64,000 nt of DNA from Nocardia sp. NBC_00508 (GTDB lineage: Bacteria > Actinomycetota > Actinomycetes > Mycobacteriales > Mycobacteriaceae). Made by a program: the position numbers and the translations under genes. Positions 19,910-29,627 of this stretch are shown here, piece by piece (positions within the stretch are counted from its first letter, which is position 1; the number at the start of each line of letters is the position of its first letter). Under the pieces are notes generated by a model. It had not been told where the DNA came from and did not search any database. It saw nothing but the letters and a program-made list of their open reading frames with translations. The DNA is taken from positions 2,418,001 through 2,482,000 of the forward strand of contig NZ_CP107852.1 of the NCBI RefSeq assembly GCF_036346875.1. Reading direction: 5' to 3'.

Positions 19910-21430
19910 ATGCGAACATCCCTCGGCATCTCAGCCGGGACCGAGGTCGTGTGCTCGGCGTTGGTCGCCACCGCGTCCAATGGCGCACAGAGTTTCGACT
20001 ACCGCGTCGTCTCCGCCGACGCGGCCCATTCCGACCTCGGTGACCTGGTGGCGTCGTCGATCGAGCTGATGACCACCCAGCTGCCGACCACCCAGCCGCC
20101 ACGCGATATCGTCCCGCCGGTCGGTGGGCGCTTCGCCGGTGTCCCACGCGATTTCGAGTCCGTGACCAGGCGCCCGCCCACCAGCGTCGCGGTCGCCTAC
20201 CGCACCAAGGAGCAGGCGCAGATCATTCGGTCGGCCACCGGAAAACAGCGTGATCTGCGGCTGATCCCGGAGGGCACCGCCGCGTTGACGTATCTGCGGT
20301 ACACGGGTCTGCTCGACCGTTACGACACAGTCGCCATCGTCGATCTCGGGGCGTCCGGACTCACGGTCACCGTCGCCGACCTCACCGACGGCTCCCTGCT
20401 CCGCTGCGATCGCACCGCGACCGTCAGCGGCAAGGCCATCGACGATCTGATCTACCACCATCTGGTGGACCTGCACTTCGCCCGGCGCGGCACCCGCCCG
20501 AACCGCGGCATGCTGACCAACCGGGGCCGCGCGGCCAAGGAGCACCTGTCCATCGCGCACGCGGTCACCATCGACCATGTCGCCGGTCGTCCGCTGAAAC
20601 TGACCAGGGCCGATTTCGAGGAGTTGATCGCCGACCTGCTGCGCGACTTGGCGGTGTTCGTCGCGGCCGCCTTCGCGCGAGCGCCCCGGCGACCGGAGGC
20701 GGTCGCGGTGATCGGTGGCGGCGCGAACATTCCCGCAGTGCTCGACAGGTTGACCGCAGCCTTGGACGTGCCGGTGTTCACCGTGCCCGATCCGGAGGCC
20801 GTGACCGCGAAAGGCGCGGCGCTGGTCGCGGATTCGGTACAGCCGTCGGTGTTCCCGGTGGGCACACTCGGCGGCGACGCGCCCGCCGGGACATTCACCA
20901 AGGTGTTCGGCACGCTGGCCGGCGCGATCGTGGTGGTAGGCCTGATCGTCGGCTACGGCGTGAAGACGTTCGCGCCGACCTCGGACGACGAAGTCTCCCC
21001 CGCGGGTACCACGAGCAGCGCGTCCCAGCCGCCGACCTCGGTCCCGGTTCCGGCGCCGACCACGGCGAGCACCACCAATGGCCACAGCACCGCCCGGCCC
21101 ACCAGCGGCAGCGTCGCGCCGACCACCGATCGTGGGCCGGGCGGCACCGGTGCCCCCTCGACTACGCCGACCCAGCCCACATTGCGCCCGGACCCGAACC
21201 TCCCGCCGATCCCGTTCCCCGAACTGCTCGGCCCGATGCTCGGCAACCGGACTGCGCCACTGGGCGCTTCGTCCGATGCGGAGCCGAACGGAACCGAGGA
21301 CCGGACACTGAGCGCCGAGCTCGGCGCGGGTCCCACACCGACCCAGGCACCCGCGCGATCGCGCCTACCGCTCCCGCCACTAGTGAACTCCGGCTCAGCG
21401 GCAAACCCAGGACTGCTCCTGTCGAACTGA
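19910..21430 (+). CDS. Hsp70/actin-fold membrane protein
   Basis: A 506-residue protein. The first 320 residues have an actin/Hsp70-type ATPase layout (SLGISAGTEVVCSALV start, VAIVDLGASGLTVTVADL phosphate-2 region, AVAVIGGGANIPAVLDRL adenosine region), without the substrate-binding half of DnaK. A membrane helix follows (GTLAGAIVVVGLIVGYGV), then a long Thr/Pro/Ser-rich tail. ATG 19910 is chosen because GGGAGGTGAAC ends just before it. Proteins with the same plan are encoded at 40602 and 54955, the latter inside the ESX-4 locus. Role unknown; a link to envelope or type VII secretion is an inference. Confidence 0.8.
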   Translation: MRTSLGISAGTEVVCSALVATASNGAQSFDYRVVSADAAHSDLGDLVASSIELMTTQLPTTQPPRDIVPPVGGRFAGVPRDFESVTRRPPTSVAVAYRTKEQAQIIRSATGKQRDLRLIPEGTAALTYLRYTGLLDRYDTVAIVDLGASGLTVTVADLTDGSLLRCDRTATVSGKAIDDLIYHHLVDLHFARRGTRPNRGMLTNRGRAAKEHLSIAHAVTIDHVAGRPLKLTRADFEELIADLLRDLAVFVAAAFARAPRRPEAVAVIGGGANIPAVLDRLTAALDVPVFTVPDPEAVTAKGAALVADSVQPSVFPVGTLGGDAPAGTFTKVFGTLAGAIVVVGLIVGYGVKTFAPTSDDEVSPAGTTSSASQPPTSVPVPAPTTASTTNGHSTARPTSGSVAPTTDRGPGGTGAPSTTPTQPTLRPDPNLPPIPFPELLGPMLGNRTAPLGASSDAEPNGTEDRTLSAELGAGPTPTQAPARSRLPLPPLVNSGSAANPGLLLSN

Positions 21431-21490
21431 TTCGAGCACCAACAGCCGAACGCATCTGCGGCCGAGCCGATCCACACCGACGAAGCCAAC

Positions 21491-21624
21491 GCAACGACTG
21501 ATTTCGCAAGCACATGGGTAACTCGTCGGGCACGCCCAAAACTGAACCGGCACCAAACGCAGGACCTGAACGAAAATCCCGCGCTACCCGACTGGTACGG
21601 CCTAAAGACCCGGAGAGGCGGAAC
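21491..21624 (+). repeat. Dispersed repeat, copy B
   Basis: About 134 bp shared with copy C (26573-26706, inverted): CTGATTTC, ATGGGTAACTCGTCGGGCAC, GCAGGACCTGAACG, ACCCGACTGGTA and GGAGAGGCGGAACA in the same order. Its last 23 bases form the 3' end and stop codon of tsaD on the other strand. A short frame, starting MGN.SGTP, is conserved in B and C. Confidence 0.85.
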
Positions 21625-22663
21625 AGACCAGGCTCACCGATACCGGCAGACCCGGATCGGTGGCGACCGTCAGCGGCGACGGCGGCGCGCCACCGGCGAT
21701 CAAGTGTGCGCCGAGCGCCGCGATCATCACCCCGTTATCCGTGCACAACCGGGGCTTGGGTACGCGCAGGGTCAAACCGGCCGCGGCGCAACGCTCCTCG
21801 GCCATCGATCGGATCCGCGAGTTCGCCGTCGCACCGCCGCCGAGCACCAGCGTGCCCACACCGACGTCCTGGGCCGCACGCACCGCCTTCATGGTGAGCA
21901 CATCCGCGACCGACTCCTGGAACGACGCCGCGATATCGGGGATGGGTAGATCGTCGGCGGCGATGCCGTCGCGATGCGCCGCCTCCACGTAGCGGGCCAC
22001 CGCCGTCTTGAGGCCGGAGAAGGAGAAGTCGTAGCGTGGGTCACGCGGCCCGGTCATGCCCCGGGGGAACGCGATGGCACGCGGATCCCCGGTCGCCGCG
22101 GCGGCGTCGAGCGCGGGACCACCGGGAAAGCCCAGTCCGAGCAGGCGCGCCACCTTGTCGAACGCCTCCCCGGCCGCGTCGTCGACGGTGCTGCCCAGCT
22201 CGACGATCGGCTCGGCCAGATCCGTGACGTGCAGCAGGTGGGTGTGCCCGCCGGAGACCAGCAGCGCGACGCACGGCGGCATCGGCCCGTGCTCCAGGAC
22301 GTCCACCGCGACGTGCCCGCCGAGATGGTTGAGTGCGTAGAACGGCACATCCCACGCGGCCGCATACGCTTTCGCGGCGGCGACGCCGACCAGCAGTGCA
22401 CCGGCCAGACCTGGTCCGATGGTCACGGCCAGCGCGTCCGGTTTCGCGATGCCCGCGGCGGACAGCGCGCGGCGCATCGCGGGCACGATCGCCTCGAGGT
22501 GTGCGCGCGAGGCGATTTCGGGCACGACGCCGCCGAAGCGCGCGTGCTGGTCGACGCTGGAGGCGACCTCGTCTGCGAGCAGTTCGCAAGTGCCGTCGGC
22601 GTTTCTGCGGACGATGCCGACACCGGTTTCATCGCAGGAGCTTTCGATCCCCATGATGATCAC
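21602..22663 (-). CDS. tsaD: tRNA N6-threonylcarbamoyladenosine transferase TsaD
   Basis: Transfers threonylcarbamoyl to A37 of ANN-decoding tRNAs together with TsaB and TsaE. At 353 residues it has the Kae1/Gcp fold: start [24 protein letters not shown], metal histidines 113 and 117 in LNHLGGHV, and [17 protein letters not shown] 22663 overlaps the rimI stop by four bases and has GAGGTG seven bases upstream. Oddity: the last residues (VCSASPGL) and the stop lie in dispersed repeat copy B, so the C terminus was probably reshaped by the repeat. Confidence 0.96.
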   Translation of the reverse strand: MIIMGIESSCDETGVGIVRRNADGTCELLADEVASSVDQHARFGGVVPEIASRAHLEAIVPAMRRALSAAGIAKPDALAVTIGPGLAGALLVGVAAAKAYAAAWDVPFYALNHLGGHVAVDVLEHGPMPPCVALLVSGGHTHLLHVTDLAEPIVELGSTVDDAAGEAFDKVARLLGLGFPGGPALDAAAATGDPRAIAFPRGMTGPRDPRYDFSFSGLKTAVARYVEAAHRDGIAADDLPIPDIAASFQESVADVLTMKAVRAAQDVGVGTLVLGGGATANSRIRSMAEERCAAAGLTLRVPKPRLCTDNGVMIAALGAHLIAGGAPPSPLTVATDPGLPVSVSLVCSASPGL

Positions 22664-23175
22664 GAGAGCACCTCGTTCTGTGCGCGCCACTCCCGGTCCG
22701 CGCTGGTCAGCGCGGGGCGGCGCATCGTGTACGCGTCGGCGCCGCTGGGGTGGTAGTAGTTCTTGCGCAATCCGATGATGTGGAAGCCGTGCTTCGCGTA
22801 GAGCGCGATCGCCGGCGCGTTGTCGGTGCGGACCTCCAGGAAGACCGGGCCACCGCGCCTGCCCGCTTCGGCGAGCAACGCCTCCAGCAGCAGCGTGCCG
22901 ATGCCCGCGCGATGGCAGCCGGGGTCGACGCCGATGGTGTGCACCTCGGCCTCGGGGTGTTCGGCATCACCCAGCAGGGCGATGCCCGCGTAGCCGACCA
23001 TTCGCCCGTTGCCGTCGCGCGCGGTGATGTAGCGGTTGTGCGAACCGGCCAGCTCGGACTGGAACGCCACCGCGGCCCACGGGTCGTCTTCTGGAAACAG
23101 CAATTGCTCGAGCTCGACGCAGCGCGCGATGTCGGCAGGCGCCATCGGTTCGATTCGGACGGCCACCGGTGTCAC
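22660..23175 (-). CDS. rimI: Ribosomal protein S18-alanine N-acetyltransferase RimI
   Basis: A 171-residue GNAT acetyltransferase with the acetyl-CoA loop [41 protein letters not shown] and [11 protein letters not shown]. It lies between tsaB and tsaD, its usual place in actinobacteria. GTG 23175 overlaps the tsaB stop by four bases, and its own stop overlaps tsaD by four. In bacteria RimI acetylates the N terminus of ribosomal protein S18; broader N-terminal activity is reported for the mycobacterial enzyme. Confidence 0.93.
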   Translation of the reverse strand: MTPVAVRIEPMAPADIARCVELEQLLFPEDDPWAAVAFQSELAGSHNRYITARDGNGRMVGYAGIALLGDAEHPEAEVHTIGVDPGCHRAGIGTLLLEALLAEAGRRGGPVFLEVRTDNAPAIALYAKHGFHIIGLRKNYYHPSGADAYTMRRPALTSADREWRAQNEVLS

Positions 23176-23864
23176 GCCCCCGTCCGGTCGAGCCTGCGAT
23201 AGGCGTTCTCGACCGCGTCCGGCCTGCGCAAATACAGCGGTACCAGCGGCTCGGGCACGGTGCGGGCGAGCAGCTCGGCCGCAGCGACGCGCACCAATCC
23301 GGTGGGCGACGGCGTCTCGGCCGGGAGCACGGGAAGATCGAAGAAGTCGACGTGCGAAGCGGATCCGGCAATGGCCGTGGAAGAACCCGCGTCGAGCTCG
23401 GTCGGCTTGCACACCTCGGGTCCCGCGACCCGCGCGCCCTCGCGATATCGCGCCCAGTACACCTCGCGCCGACGCGCGTCGGTCACCACGAGCAGCTCGC
23501 CGGACGGCGGAAGCTCGTCTGCGGCGTCCGCGGCGATCGCGTCGAGGCTGCACACGCCGTATACCGGGATGCCGAGCGCGTCACCGAACGCGGCCGCGGT
23601 CGCCATGCCGACGCGCAGGCCGGTGAACGGACCCGGACCGACGCCGACCACGATCGCGGCGATGTCGGTCCTGGAACGGCCTGCCTCGGTGAGGCATTCG
23701 AGAATCTGCGGGGTGAGCACCTCGGCATGGGCGCGGGGGTCGACCCGAACCCGGGAGGCGATGGTGCGCGCCTGGACGGGGCCGGCCGCGTCGGCGCCCT
23801 GATCCAGGTCCACCAGTCCCGCTGTGACGGCGGGTGTCGCGGTGTCGACGGCGAGTACAAGCAT
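23172..23864 (-). CDS. tsaB: t6A modification protein TsaB
   Basis: A 230-residue Kae1-like protein that partners TsaD. Family features are LVLAVDTATPAVTAGLVD at the start, VRVDPRAHAEVLTP and VGVGPGPFTGLRVGMATA, with no intact metal site, as is normal for TsaB. It is second in the tsaE-tsaB-rimI-tsaD run, 54 bases after tsaE, and overlaps rimI by four bases. Confidence 0.96.
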   Translation of the reverse strand: MLVLAVDTATPAVTAGLVDLDQGADAAGPVQARTIASRVRVDPRAHAEVLTPQILECLTEAGRSRTDIAAIVVGVGPGPFTGLRVGMATAAAFGDALGIPVYGVCSLDAIAADAADELPPSGELLVVTDARRREVYWARYREGARVAGPEVCKPTELDAGSSTAIAGSASHVDFFDLPVLPAETPSPTGLVRVAAAELLARTVPEPLVPLYLRRPDAVENAYRRLDRTGA

Positions 23865-23918
23865 GATTGGCCTAACGATACCGGGTGGTCGCCGCCATCG
23901 ATGCGAGCTACCTGACAG

Positions 23919-24371
23919 CTAATCCACCCATTCCCAGATCGCGGTGCGCACATCCGAATCCGGCTCGCGGGATAACAGCACGCGCAGGTGCCGCTCCGTG
24001 AGATGCTCCACCACCCCGCGCCCCCACTCCACGACGACCACCGCCTGGTGCAGATCGGTGTCCAGGTCCAGGGCGTCGAGCTCGTCCAAGTCGCCGCCGA
24101 GCCGATAGGCGTCCACATGCACCATGGACACCGCAGGCGCGCCTACCCGGTGCCCGGCCCGGTGCTGACGAGCGATGATGAACGTCGGCGAGCTGACCCG
24201 ACCCTGCACGCCGAGCCCTTCGGCGATGCCGCGGGTGAGTGCGGTCTTGCCTGCGCCGAGCGGGCCGTCCAGCACCACCAGGTCACCGGCGCGCAGGTCC
24301 ATGGCCAGTTCACGGCCGAGTGCCTCGGTGTCGGCAACGGTGGGCAACACCCGGTGCCCCGGATCAGCCAC
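23919..24371 (-). CDS. tsaE: t6A modification ATPase TsaE
   Basis: A 150-residue P-loop ATPase that drives the TsaB-TsaD cycle: Walker A GPLGAGKTAL (36-45), SPTFIIARQH, VHVDAYRLG, VVVVEWG. GTG 24371 overlaps the end of the upstream hydrolase gene by 8 bases and has GGAGG seven bases before it; longer readings of the frame add only out-of-family sequence. Confidence 0.95.
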   Translation of the reverse strand: MADPGHRVLPTVADTEALGRELAMDLRAGDLVVLDGPLGAGKTALTRGIAEGLGVQGRVSSPTFIIARQHRAGHRVGAPAVSMVHVDAYRLGGDLDELDALDLDTDLHQAVVVVEWGRGVVEHLTERHLRVLLSREPDSDVRTAIWEWVD

Positions 24372-25452
24372 CGGCCACCTCCGGGGCGTCGCCCAGCGTC
24401 GGTTCGATCGCGCCCGCGCGCACCAGCAACCGATCCAGTGCGGCGTTGACGAGGTCCGGATATTGCATATGCGGCATGTGCGCGGCGCCATCCAACCGGA
24501 TCAACTCGCTGCCCGGCAACGCTTTGGCCAGCGCACGGGAGTTGCGAAACGGGATCACCAGATCGTGCCCGCCGCCGAGCACCAGGGCAGGCGTGTCGGC
24601 CAGAGCGGACAACGCCGCCGACTCGTCGTGCAGTTCGATGGCCTGGAGGAACTTCACGATGGTTTCCACCGGCGTCCGATCGATCATCATCGTCGTGAAG
24701 CGCGACAGGGTCGGGCTCACCGGGCCGTGGAACGAACTGACGTGCAGAATCGGCGTGATCACGTTGCTCGCGGTGACGCGGCCCGCCTGCACCAGCGCGG
24801 GTGCGGTGTGCACGGCCAGCCGGAAGCCGTCGATCGCAGGGTTGCGCAGCAGCTGACCGATGCCCGCCGCGGTGACCTCGGCGGCGGCCGTCGAGAGCAG
24901 CGCGATCCCGATCACCCTGGCCGCGAACAACTCCGGGAAACGTGCGGCCGCGGCGAGAATCGCCATACCGCCCAGCGAATGCCCGACCAGCGCCACCGGT
25001 CCGGCCGGCGTGGTGGCCGCCAGCACGGCGGCGAGATCGCGCCCGAGCTGTGCGACAGTGCAACTCGCCGTGCTCGGCATACCGGAACGGCCATGCCCGC
25101 GCAGATCGAAGAACACCATCCGAACCTGTGCGCCCCAAAGCTTTTCCAAGTCGCGGCGCTGGAAGTGGAAGGACTCCATGCTGTTGCAGAAGCCGTGCAC
25201 GAAGACCACCGTGACCGGCGCGTCGTCGGTCCCGCAGGTGCGGGTGGCCAGGGGAACGCCGTCGTCGGCGAGCACGGTGCCCGCGCGGTCTGCTTCGATC
25301 AGCCCGAAATCCTCGTCACGGTAGTCGTCGCGCCGTGCGGGCCACAGCACACGCGCTCCGGCGCGACGCAGAGCGTGCGCGCCCGCCAGTGCGCCGACCA
25401 CGCCGATGGTGGCCAGCCCGCCGCGCAGCGGGGTGATCCGAAAGCGGCTCAT
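24364..25452 (-). CDS. Alpha/beta hydrolase between alr and tsaE
   Basis: A 362-residue hydrolase with an N-terminal hydrophobic segment ([17 protein letters not shown]), which may anchor it to the membrane. Catalytic elements are intact: [10 protein letters not shown], elbow VGHSLGGMA with the serine, acid in GGGHDLVIP, and histidine in [13 protein letters not shown] 25452 overlaps the alr stop by four bases, and its end overlaps tsaE by eight, so all are one translationally coupled operon. Substrate unknown; cell-wall or lipid esters are possible from its place beside alr. Confidence 0.9.
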   Translation of the reverse strand: MSRFRITPLRGGLATIGVVGALAGAHALRRAGARVLWPARRDDYRDEDFGLIEADRAGTVLADDGVPLATRTCGTDDAPVTVVFVHGFCNSMESFHFQRRDLEKLWGAQVRMVFFDLRGHGRSGMPSTASCTVAQLGRDLAAVLAATTPAGPVALVGHSLGGMAILAAAARFPELFAARVIGIALLSTAAAEVTAAGIGQLLRNPAIDGFRLAVHTAPALVQAGRVTASNVITPILHVSSFHGPVSPTLSRFTTMMIDRTPVETIVKFLQAIELHDESAALSALADTPALVLGGGHDLVIPFRNSRALAKALPGSELIRLDGAAHMPHMQYPDLVNAALDRLLVRAGAIEPTLGDAPEVAGG

Positions 25453-26564
25453 CGGGCGCCGCCGATATAACGCCGGGTGACCCGGCCGCGGGGTGAACAC
25501 ACCACTTCATAGTGAATGGTGCCGAGTAGGTCCGCCCACTCCTGGGCGTGCGGTTGCGTTCCGAAGAGGACGGCGGTGTCGCCTTCCTGAACGCCCGCCG
25601 CGTTGTCACCGAGATCGACGACGAACTGGTCCATGCACACCCGGCCGACGTTTCGGCGCCGGGCGCCACCCAGCCAGACGTCGAACCGTCCGCTCAACGG
25701 GCGGAACACGCCGTCGGCATAGCCCGCCGGAATCAGCGCGACGGTGGTGTCGCGCGGTGCGATCCACTGGTGTCCGTAGGAGACGCCTTCGCCCGCCGCA
25801 ACCCGCTTGACCAGCGCGACCCTGGCCTGGAACGTCATCGCTGGACGTAGGCCGAAGTCGTCATCCGGTATCGGGGACAGACCGTACATCGCGATGCCGG
25901 GGCGGACCAGGTCGAAAGCCAAGTCGGGGCGGGTCAAGGTGGCGGCCGAGTTGGCGATGTGCACCAGCTCGGGTTCCAGGCCGTGCTCCTTGGCCGCGGC
26001 GATCGCGTCCAGAAACCGGGCGCGTTGGATGTCGTTGTTGGGGTGTGCCGGTTCGTCGGCGTGCGCGAGGTGGGAGAAGATCGCCCGGAACCGCACCGCC
26101 TGCTCGTCGACCAGAGCGCGCAGCGGCGTCAGGACCTGCGGGTATTCGACCGGCAAAACGCCGTTGCGGTTCAGGCCGGTGTCCACCTTCACGCTGACCG
26201 TCGCGGTGCGTCCTGTCCGGCGGGCCGCCGCCTCGACCGCCCGCAGATGAGCCGGCGAGGAGACGGCGATCTCGACGTCGGCGGCCACCGCGGCCGTGAA
26301 GTCCGCGTTCGTGTTGTTGAGCCAGCACAGGATGGGCGCGGTGATCCCGGCCGCGCGCAACTGCACCGCCTCGGCCACCGTCGTGACACCCAGCTCGGCC
26401 GCCCCAGCCCCCAGTGCCGCCTTGGCCACCTCGACCGCGCCATGGTTGTAGCCGTCGGCCTTCACCACCGCCATCACCGCGGCATCCGCTGCGTGTTCCC
26501 GCAGGATCCGCACGTTGTGGGCGATGGCATCGAGATCGATCACCGCCTCCACTTGCGCATTCAC
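25449..26564 (-). CDS. alr: Alanine racemase
   Basis: Makes D-alanine for peptidoglycan, using pyridoxal phosphate. It has 371 residues, with Lys35 in [11 protein letters not shown] forming the Schiff base and Tyr263 in [10 protein letters not shown] as the second catalytic base; [12 protein letters not shown] is also typical. GTG 26564 starts the alr-hydrolase-tsaE-tsaB-rimI-tsaD operon. The only ribosome-site-like sequence (GGAGAGGCGG, about 8-18 bases upstream) belongs to repeat copy C, so the repeat may supply the translation signal. Confidence 0.97.
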   Translation of the reverse strand: MNAQVEAVIDLDAIAHNVRILREHAADAAVMAVVKADGYNHGAVEVAKAALGAGAAELGVTTVAEAVQLRAAGITAPILCWLNNTNADFTAAVAADVEIAVSSPAHLRAVEAAARRTGRTATVSVKVDTGLNRNGVLPVEYPQVLTPLRALVDEQAVRFRAIFSHLAHADEPAHPNNDIQRARFLDAIAAAKEHGLEPELVHIANSAATLTRPDLAFDLVRPGIAMYGLSPIPDDDFGLRPAMTFQARVALVKRVAAGEGVSYGHQWIAPRDTTVALIPAGYADGVFRPLSGRFDVWLGGARRRNVGRVCMDQFVVDLGDNAAGVQEGDTAVLFGTQPHAQEWADLLGTIHYEVVCSPRGRVTRRYIGGAR

Positions 26565-26572
26565 GGCTGATG

Positions 26573-26706
26573 TTCCGCCTCTCCGAGTACTCAGGCCCTA
26601 CCAGTCGGGTGGCGCAGGATGTGCGTTCAGGTCCTGCGCCTGGTGCCACTCGAGGTCTGGGCGTGCCCGACAAGTTACCCATGTGCTCGAGAAATCAGTT
26701 GTTCCG
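26573..26706 (-). repeat. Dispersed repeat, copy C
   Basis: The inverted partner of copy B (21491-21624), sharing nearly the whole 134 bp. It ends eight bases before the alr start codon. The minus strand reads ATGGGTAACTTGTCGGGCAC, then GCAGGACCTGAACG, then GGAGAGGCGGAACA. Confidence 0.85.
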
Positions 26707-26855
26707 TTGATCGAGTCTATTTGCGCGCAGGCTTCCGGTTGTAGCCGGTAATGCGCCAAGCGACCTGCGCGACCCGGTACTACGGCGCGCTGCTTCCGAT
26801 AATGCAGGACCCGGCACGCCGGTTCGCGCCCGCTATGTCGTCCGGGGAACTCGCA

Positions 26856-28301
26856 TCAGAACGGGTGTGCGAGGCGACGGAGGACGCTGATCGCGGGGCG
26901 GACGTGGGCCGACAGGAGACTGGCCGAGATGGGGGCTCCGGCAGGGGTGTCATCGCGGGCGGCGAGGTTCGCGGCCAGCGCGTGCACGCGCGCGGCCGCG
27001 GCGGCGGACCAGGTGGAGTCGTGGCCGGCCGCGAGGAGAGCGCCGATGATGCCCGAGAGAACGTCGCCCGCACCGGCGGTCGCGGCCCAGGAACCGCCCG
27101 CGTCGTTGACCAGAACGGGGCGGTCCGGGGCGGCGACCAGCGTGGCTCGGCCCTTCAGCAGCACGGTGACCTGCCAGGAGTCGGCGAGGTCGCGGACGGC
27201 CGCCACCCGGTCCGCGCCGACCTCGCGACCGGTGAGGCGGGCGAACTCGCCTGCGTGCGGGGTCAGGACGGTCGGGGCGGTGCGGTCGCGCACCAGCCAC
27301 GGTTCGGAGGCGAGCAAGGTCAGGCCGTCGGCGTCGATGACGACCGGAAGATCGGTGGAGAGGATCTCGGCGAGGCGCTTCATGGCGTCGGCGTCAGTGC
27401 CCGCGCCGGGGCCGAAGACCCAGGACTGGACGCGCCCGGCGGCGGCGACCTGCTGTGTGGCGATCACTTCCGGGAAGTGGTTCAGGACCTCGGCCGCTCC
27501 GGTTCCCGCATACCGCACCATGCCCGAGGTCGCGGCGACGGCGGCACCGGCGCACAGCACCGCGGCGCCCGGATAGGTCGCGCTGCCCGCGCATACGCCG
27601 GTGACGCCCTGCGTGTACTTGTCATCGGCCGGGCCGGGGACCGGCCACGCGGCGCCGATCGACGCGGGCTCCAGCGCGGCGAGGTTCGGTTCGGGCAGAC
27701 GTAAACCAATGGGCACGAGCTCGATTCGGCCGCACTGCGCCGCGGCGAGGGCGTGCACCGGTTTGTAGGCGCCGAAGGCGACCGTGACGTCCGCGCGCAC
27801 GGCGGCGCCTTTGATCGCACCGGTGTCGGGGTCGACGCCGCTGGGCAGGTCGGCCGCGACGATCGGAGCGTCCAGCGCCGCAACGATTTCCGCCGCGCGC
27901 GGCCGCAGCGGTCCGTGACCGGAGATGCCGACGATGCCGTCGATCACCAGGTCCGGGTCGCCGACCTGATCGGTGCTGCGGCCGCCCGCCTTGCGCAGCG
28001 CCGCAAGCCCTTTCGCGTGCGCACGTTCCGGGTTCAACAGCAGCGCGGTCACCGCGACGCCGCGGCGGCGCAGCTGCGCACCGGCCCAGAGCGCGTCGCC
28101 GCCGTTGTCGCCGGACCCGACCAACAAGGTCACCGCGCGTCCCGCGATACCGCCGGTGCGCTCCCGGAGTTCGCCCGCCACAACGGTGGCCAGCCCGTGC
28201 GCCGCGCGACGCATGGGCACCCCCTCCGGCGCCCGGGTGAACAACTCGGCCTCCGCCGCACGCACCTCGTCGACGGTGAAATAGCCCCGCTGCGCGGACA
28301 T
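26856..28301 (-). CDS. nnr: Bifunctional NAD(P)HX epimerase/dehydratase
   Basis: Repairs hydrated NADH and NADPH. The N-terminal YjeF_N epimerase domain (about 1-210; VGSGDNGGDALWAGAQLRRR, AADLPSGVDPDTGAI) is fused to a C-terminal ATP- or ADP-dependent dehydratase with VFGPGAGTDADA, LTPHAGEFARLTG and the catalytic NDAGGSWAATAGAGDVLSG (written here as one 19-residue run). At 481 residues it matches Rv3433c. ATG 28301 has GGAGGGA ten bases upstream. It is divergent from the cupredoxin gene 42 bases away. Confidence 0.95.
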   Translation of the reverse strand: MSAQRGYFTVDEVRAAEAELFTRAPEGVPMRRAAHGLATVVAGELRERTGGIAGRAVTLLVGSGDNGGDALWAGAQLRRRGVAVTALLLNPERAHAKGLAALRKAGGRSTDQVGDPDLVIDGIVGISGHGPLRPRAAEIVAALDAPIVAADLPSGVDPDTGAIKGAAVRADVTVAFGAYKPVHALAAAQCGRIELVPIGLRLPEPNLAALEPASIGAAWPVPGPADDKYTQGVTGVCAGSATYPGAAVLCAGAAVAATSGMVRYAGTGAAEVLNHFPEVIATQQVAAAGRVQSWVFGPGAGTDADAMKRLAEILSTDLPVVIDADGLTLLASEPWLVRDRTAPTVLTPHAGEFARLTGREVGADRVAAVRDLADSWQVTVLLKGRATLVAAPDRPVLVNDAGGSWAATAGAGDVLSGIIGALLAAGHDSTWSAAAAARVHALAANLAARDDTPAGAPISASLLSAHVRPAISVLRRLAHPF

Positions 28302-28329
28302 CGCCGCTCCCTCCGTCGGTGTGGCCTAC

Positions 28330-28335
28330 TACGCT
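28330..28335 (+). promoter_or_regulatory. Possible -10 box of a leaderless cupredoxin transcript
   Basis: TACGCT, eight bases, then ATG 28344; no ribosome site. It is in the 42-base gap to nnr. Confidence 0.35.
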
Positions 28336-28343
28336 TGGCCATC

Positions 28344-28772
28344 ATGCCAAGCGTCCGCCGCCGCACAAGGACCATCCAGGTGGTCACGGGAGTCGCCATG
28401 ACCGGCGCGCTGCTGCTGACCGGATGCGGCGGCGACGAATCCGGCCCGGCCGCCACGACTACGAAGAAACCGGCGCGCCCGACGACCATCGCGCAGCAGA
28501 CCGGCGAGCGCAAACCCGCCGCCGCCACCGTCTCGGTCGACGACATGAGATTCTCTCCCGCCGAGGTCACCGTCAAGGTCGGCGACACGGTCACCTGGAA
28601 GTTCGACGACAAGGCCCCGCACACCGTGCAGGGCATCGGCGACAAGGCGATGGGCATCAACAGCCCCATCCTCGACAAGGGTGAGTGGAGCTATACCTTC
28701 ACCAATCCGGGGACGTACCGCTACCTGTGCTCACTGCACCCGGAGATGCGCGGGTCGGTCACCGTCGAGTAG
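28344..28772 (+). CDS. Cupredoxin (plastocyanin-like) lipoprotein
   Basis: A 142-residue exported blue-copper protein. The signal peptide ends in a lipobox (LLLTGC, Cys28), followed by a Thr/Lys/Pro linker and a cupredoxin domain with type 1 copper ligands His93 (APHTV), Cys129, His132 and Met135 (YLCSLHPEM). It is likely a small electron carrier or copper-binding protein outside the membrane. No partner oxidase is nearby, so the donor and acceptor are unknown. Confidence 0.92.
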   Translation: MPSVRRRTRTIQVVTGVAMTGALLLTGCGGDESGPAATTTKKPARPTTIAQQTGERKPAAATVSVDDMRFSPAEVTVKVGDTVTWKFDDKAPHTVQGIGDKAMGINSPILDKGEWSYTFTNPGTYRYLCSLHPEMRGSVTVE

Positions 28773-28941
28773 TGCGGACGGAACGCACCAGCGGCCAAGC
28801 TATGCGAGAGCCGCGCCGGACCGGACCAGCGGCGCGAGCCGATGGCACAACGTCACGGCCCGGAGGCGAATCACCGCCCACTCTGCGAGATCCCGCGCCG
28901 GTCACCCACGCCGATCGACGGCAGTCCCGCGCCGGGTCATC

Positions 28942-29424
28942 TCAGACGGGGCGGTAATCGCGGGTGCGGGCGCCGCGGGTCTTCAGGGCTTCGACGGCGG
29001 CGACGAGCGGAGCGAGTTCCGGGTCGGCGGCGGCTTGGCCGAGGGCGCTTGCGAGGGCGTCGTCGTGGGTGGGACGGGCCTGTTCGAGGAGGTCGAGGCC
29101 AGCCGGGGTCACGTCGGTGTAGATGCCGCGGCGGTCGTCGGGGCACAGGTAGCGCTGCAGCAGGCCGCGGTCCTCGAGCCGGGAGACCAGGCGGGTGGTG
29201 GCGCTCTGGCTCAGGACCACGGCGTCGGCGACCTGGTTCATGCGCAGGTGGCCGCCGGGCCCGTCGTGCTGACGGCTCAGCACGAGCAACAGCGAATACT
29301 CGCGAACGCTCAGGTCATGGCCGGATTGCAGGGCCCTTTCGATATGTGCCTCGATCCGATCGTGCAGCAGCGAGAGTGCGTACCAACCATCGGCCAGGCC
29401 GGTCAGGGCGGCATCCGCGGTCAT
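28942..29424 (-). CDS. MarR-family transcriptional regulator
   Basis: A 160-residue winged-helix regulator (LHDRIEAHIERAL, SVREYSLLLVLSRQH, MNQVADAVVLSQSATTRLVS, EDRGLLQRYLCPDDRRGIYT with the wing). ATG 29424 has AAGGA seven bases upstream. Just upstream lie two direct copies of TGCAATTATTG, 17 bases apart, which are probably its own operator. It lies between the cupredoxin gene (convergent) and glmS. No exporter or enzyme target is adjacent; the ligand is unknown. Confidence 0.92.
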   Translation of the reverse strand: MTADAALTGLADGWYALSLLHDRIEAHIERALQSGHDLSVREYSLLLVLSRQHDGPGGHLRMNQVADAVVLSQSATTRLVSRLEDRGLLQRYLCPDDRRGIYTDVTPAGLDLLEQARPTHDDALASALGQAAADPELAPLVAAVEALKTRGARTRDYRPV

Positions 29425-29487
29425 GGTTTTCCTTCGGCATCGGGGATCCTGCCTCCAGGATAGCCGGGCATCACAATAGACAGCGCT

Positions 29488-29515
29488 TGCAATTATTGGG
29501 CGTCTGCAATTATTG
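29488..29515. promoter_or_regulatory. Paired operator-like repeats upstream of the MarR gene
   Basis: TGCAATTATTG occurs at 29488-29498 and again at 29505-29515. The spacing is 17 bases; each copy is nearly palindromic (CAAT/ATTG) and AT-rich against a high-GC background. This suits a MarR dimer site for autoregulation. Confidence 0.6.
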
Positions 29516-29627
29516 TCAGCGCCCGTAAGGATCTGACGCAATTTCATGTGGAGGGTGGCCGCGACCGCCCCACATGTTCGCACCGATGAACACAGCCGCC
29601 GCGCAGCCGAGGTGCGCGGCTGCCGGT

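Noticed and set aside
27753..28343. Plus-strand extension upstream of the cupredoxin
   Set aside because: Antisense to nnr; the signal peptide with lipobox starts at ATG 28344.
29512..29627. Possible glmS ribozyme or riboswitch near glmS
   Set aside because: This region is downstream of glmS, and the 36 bases upstream of its start are too short for the ribozyme; such ribozymes are not expected in this group.
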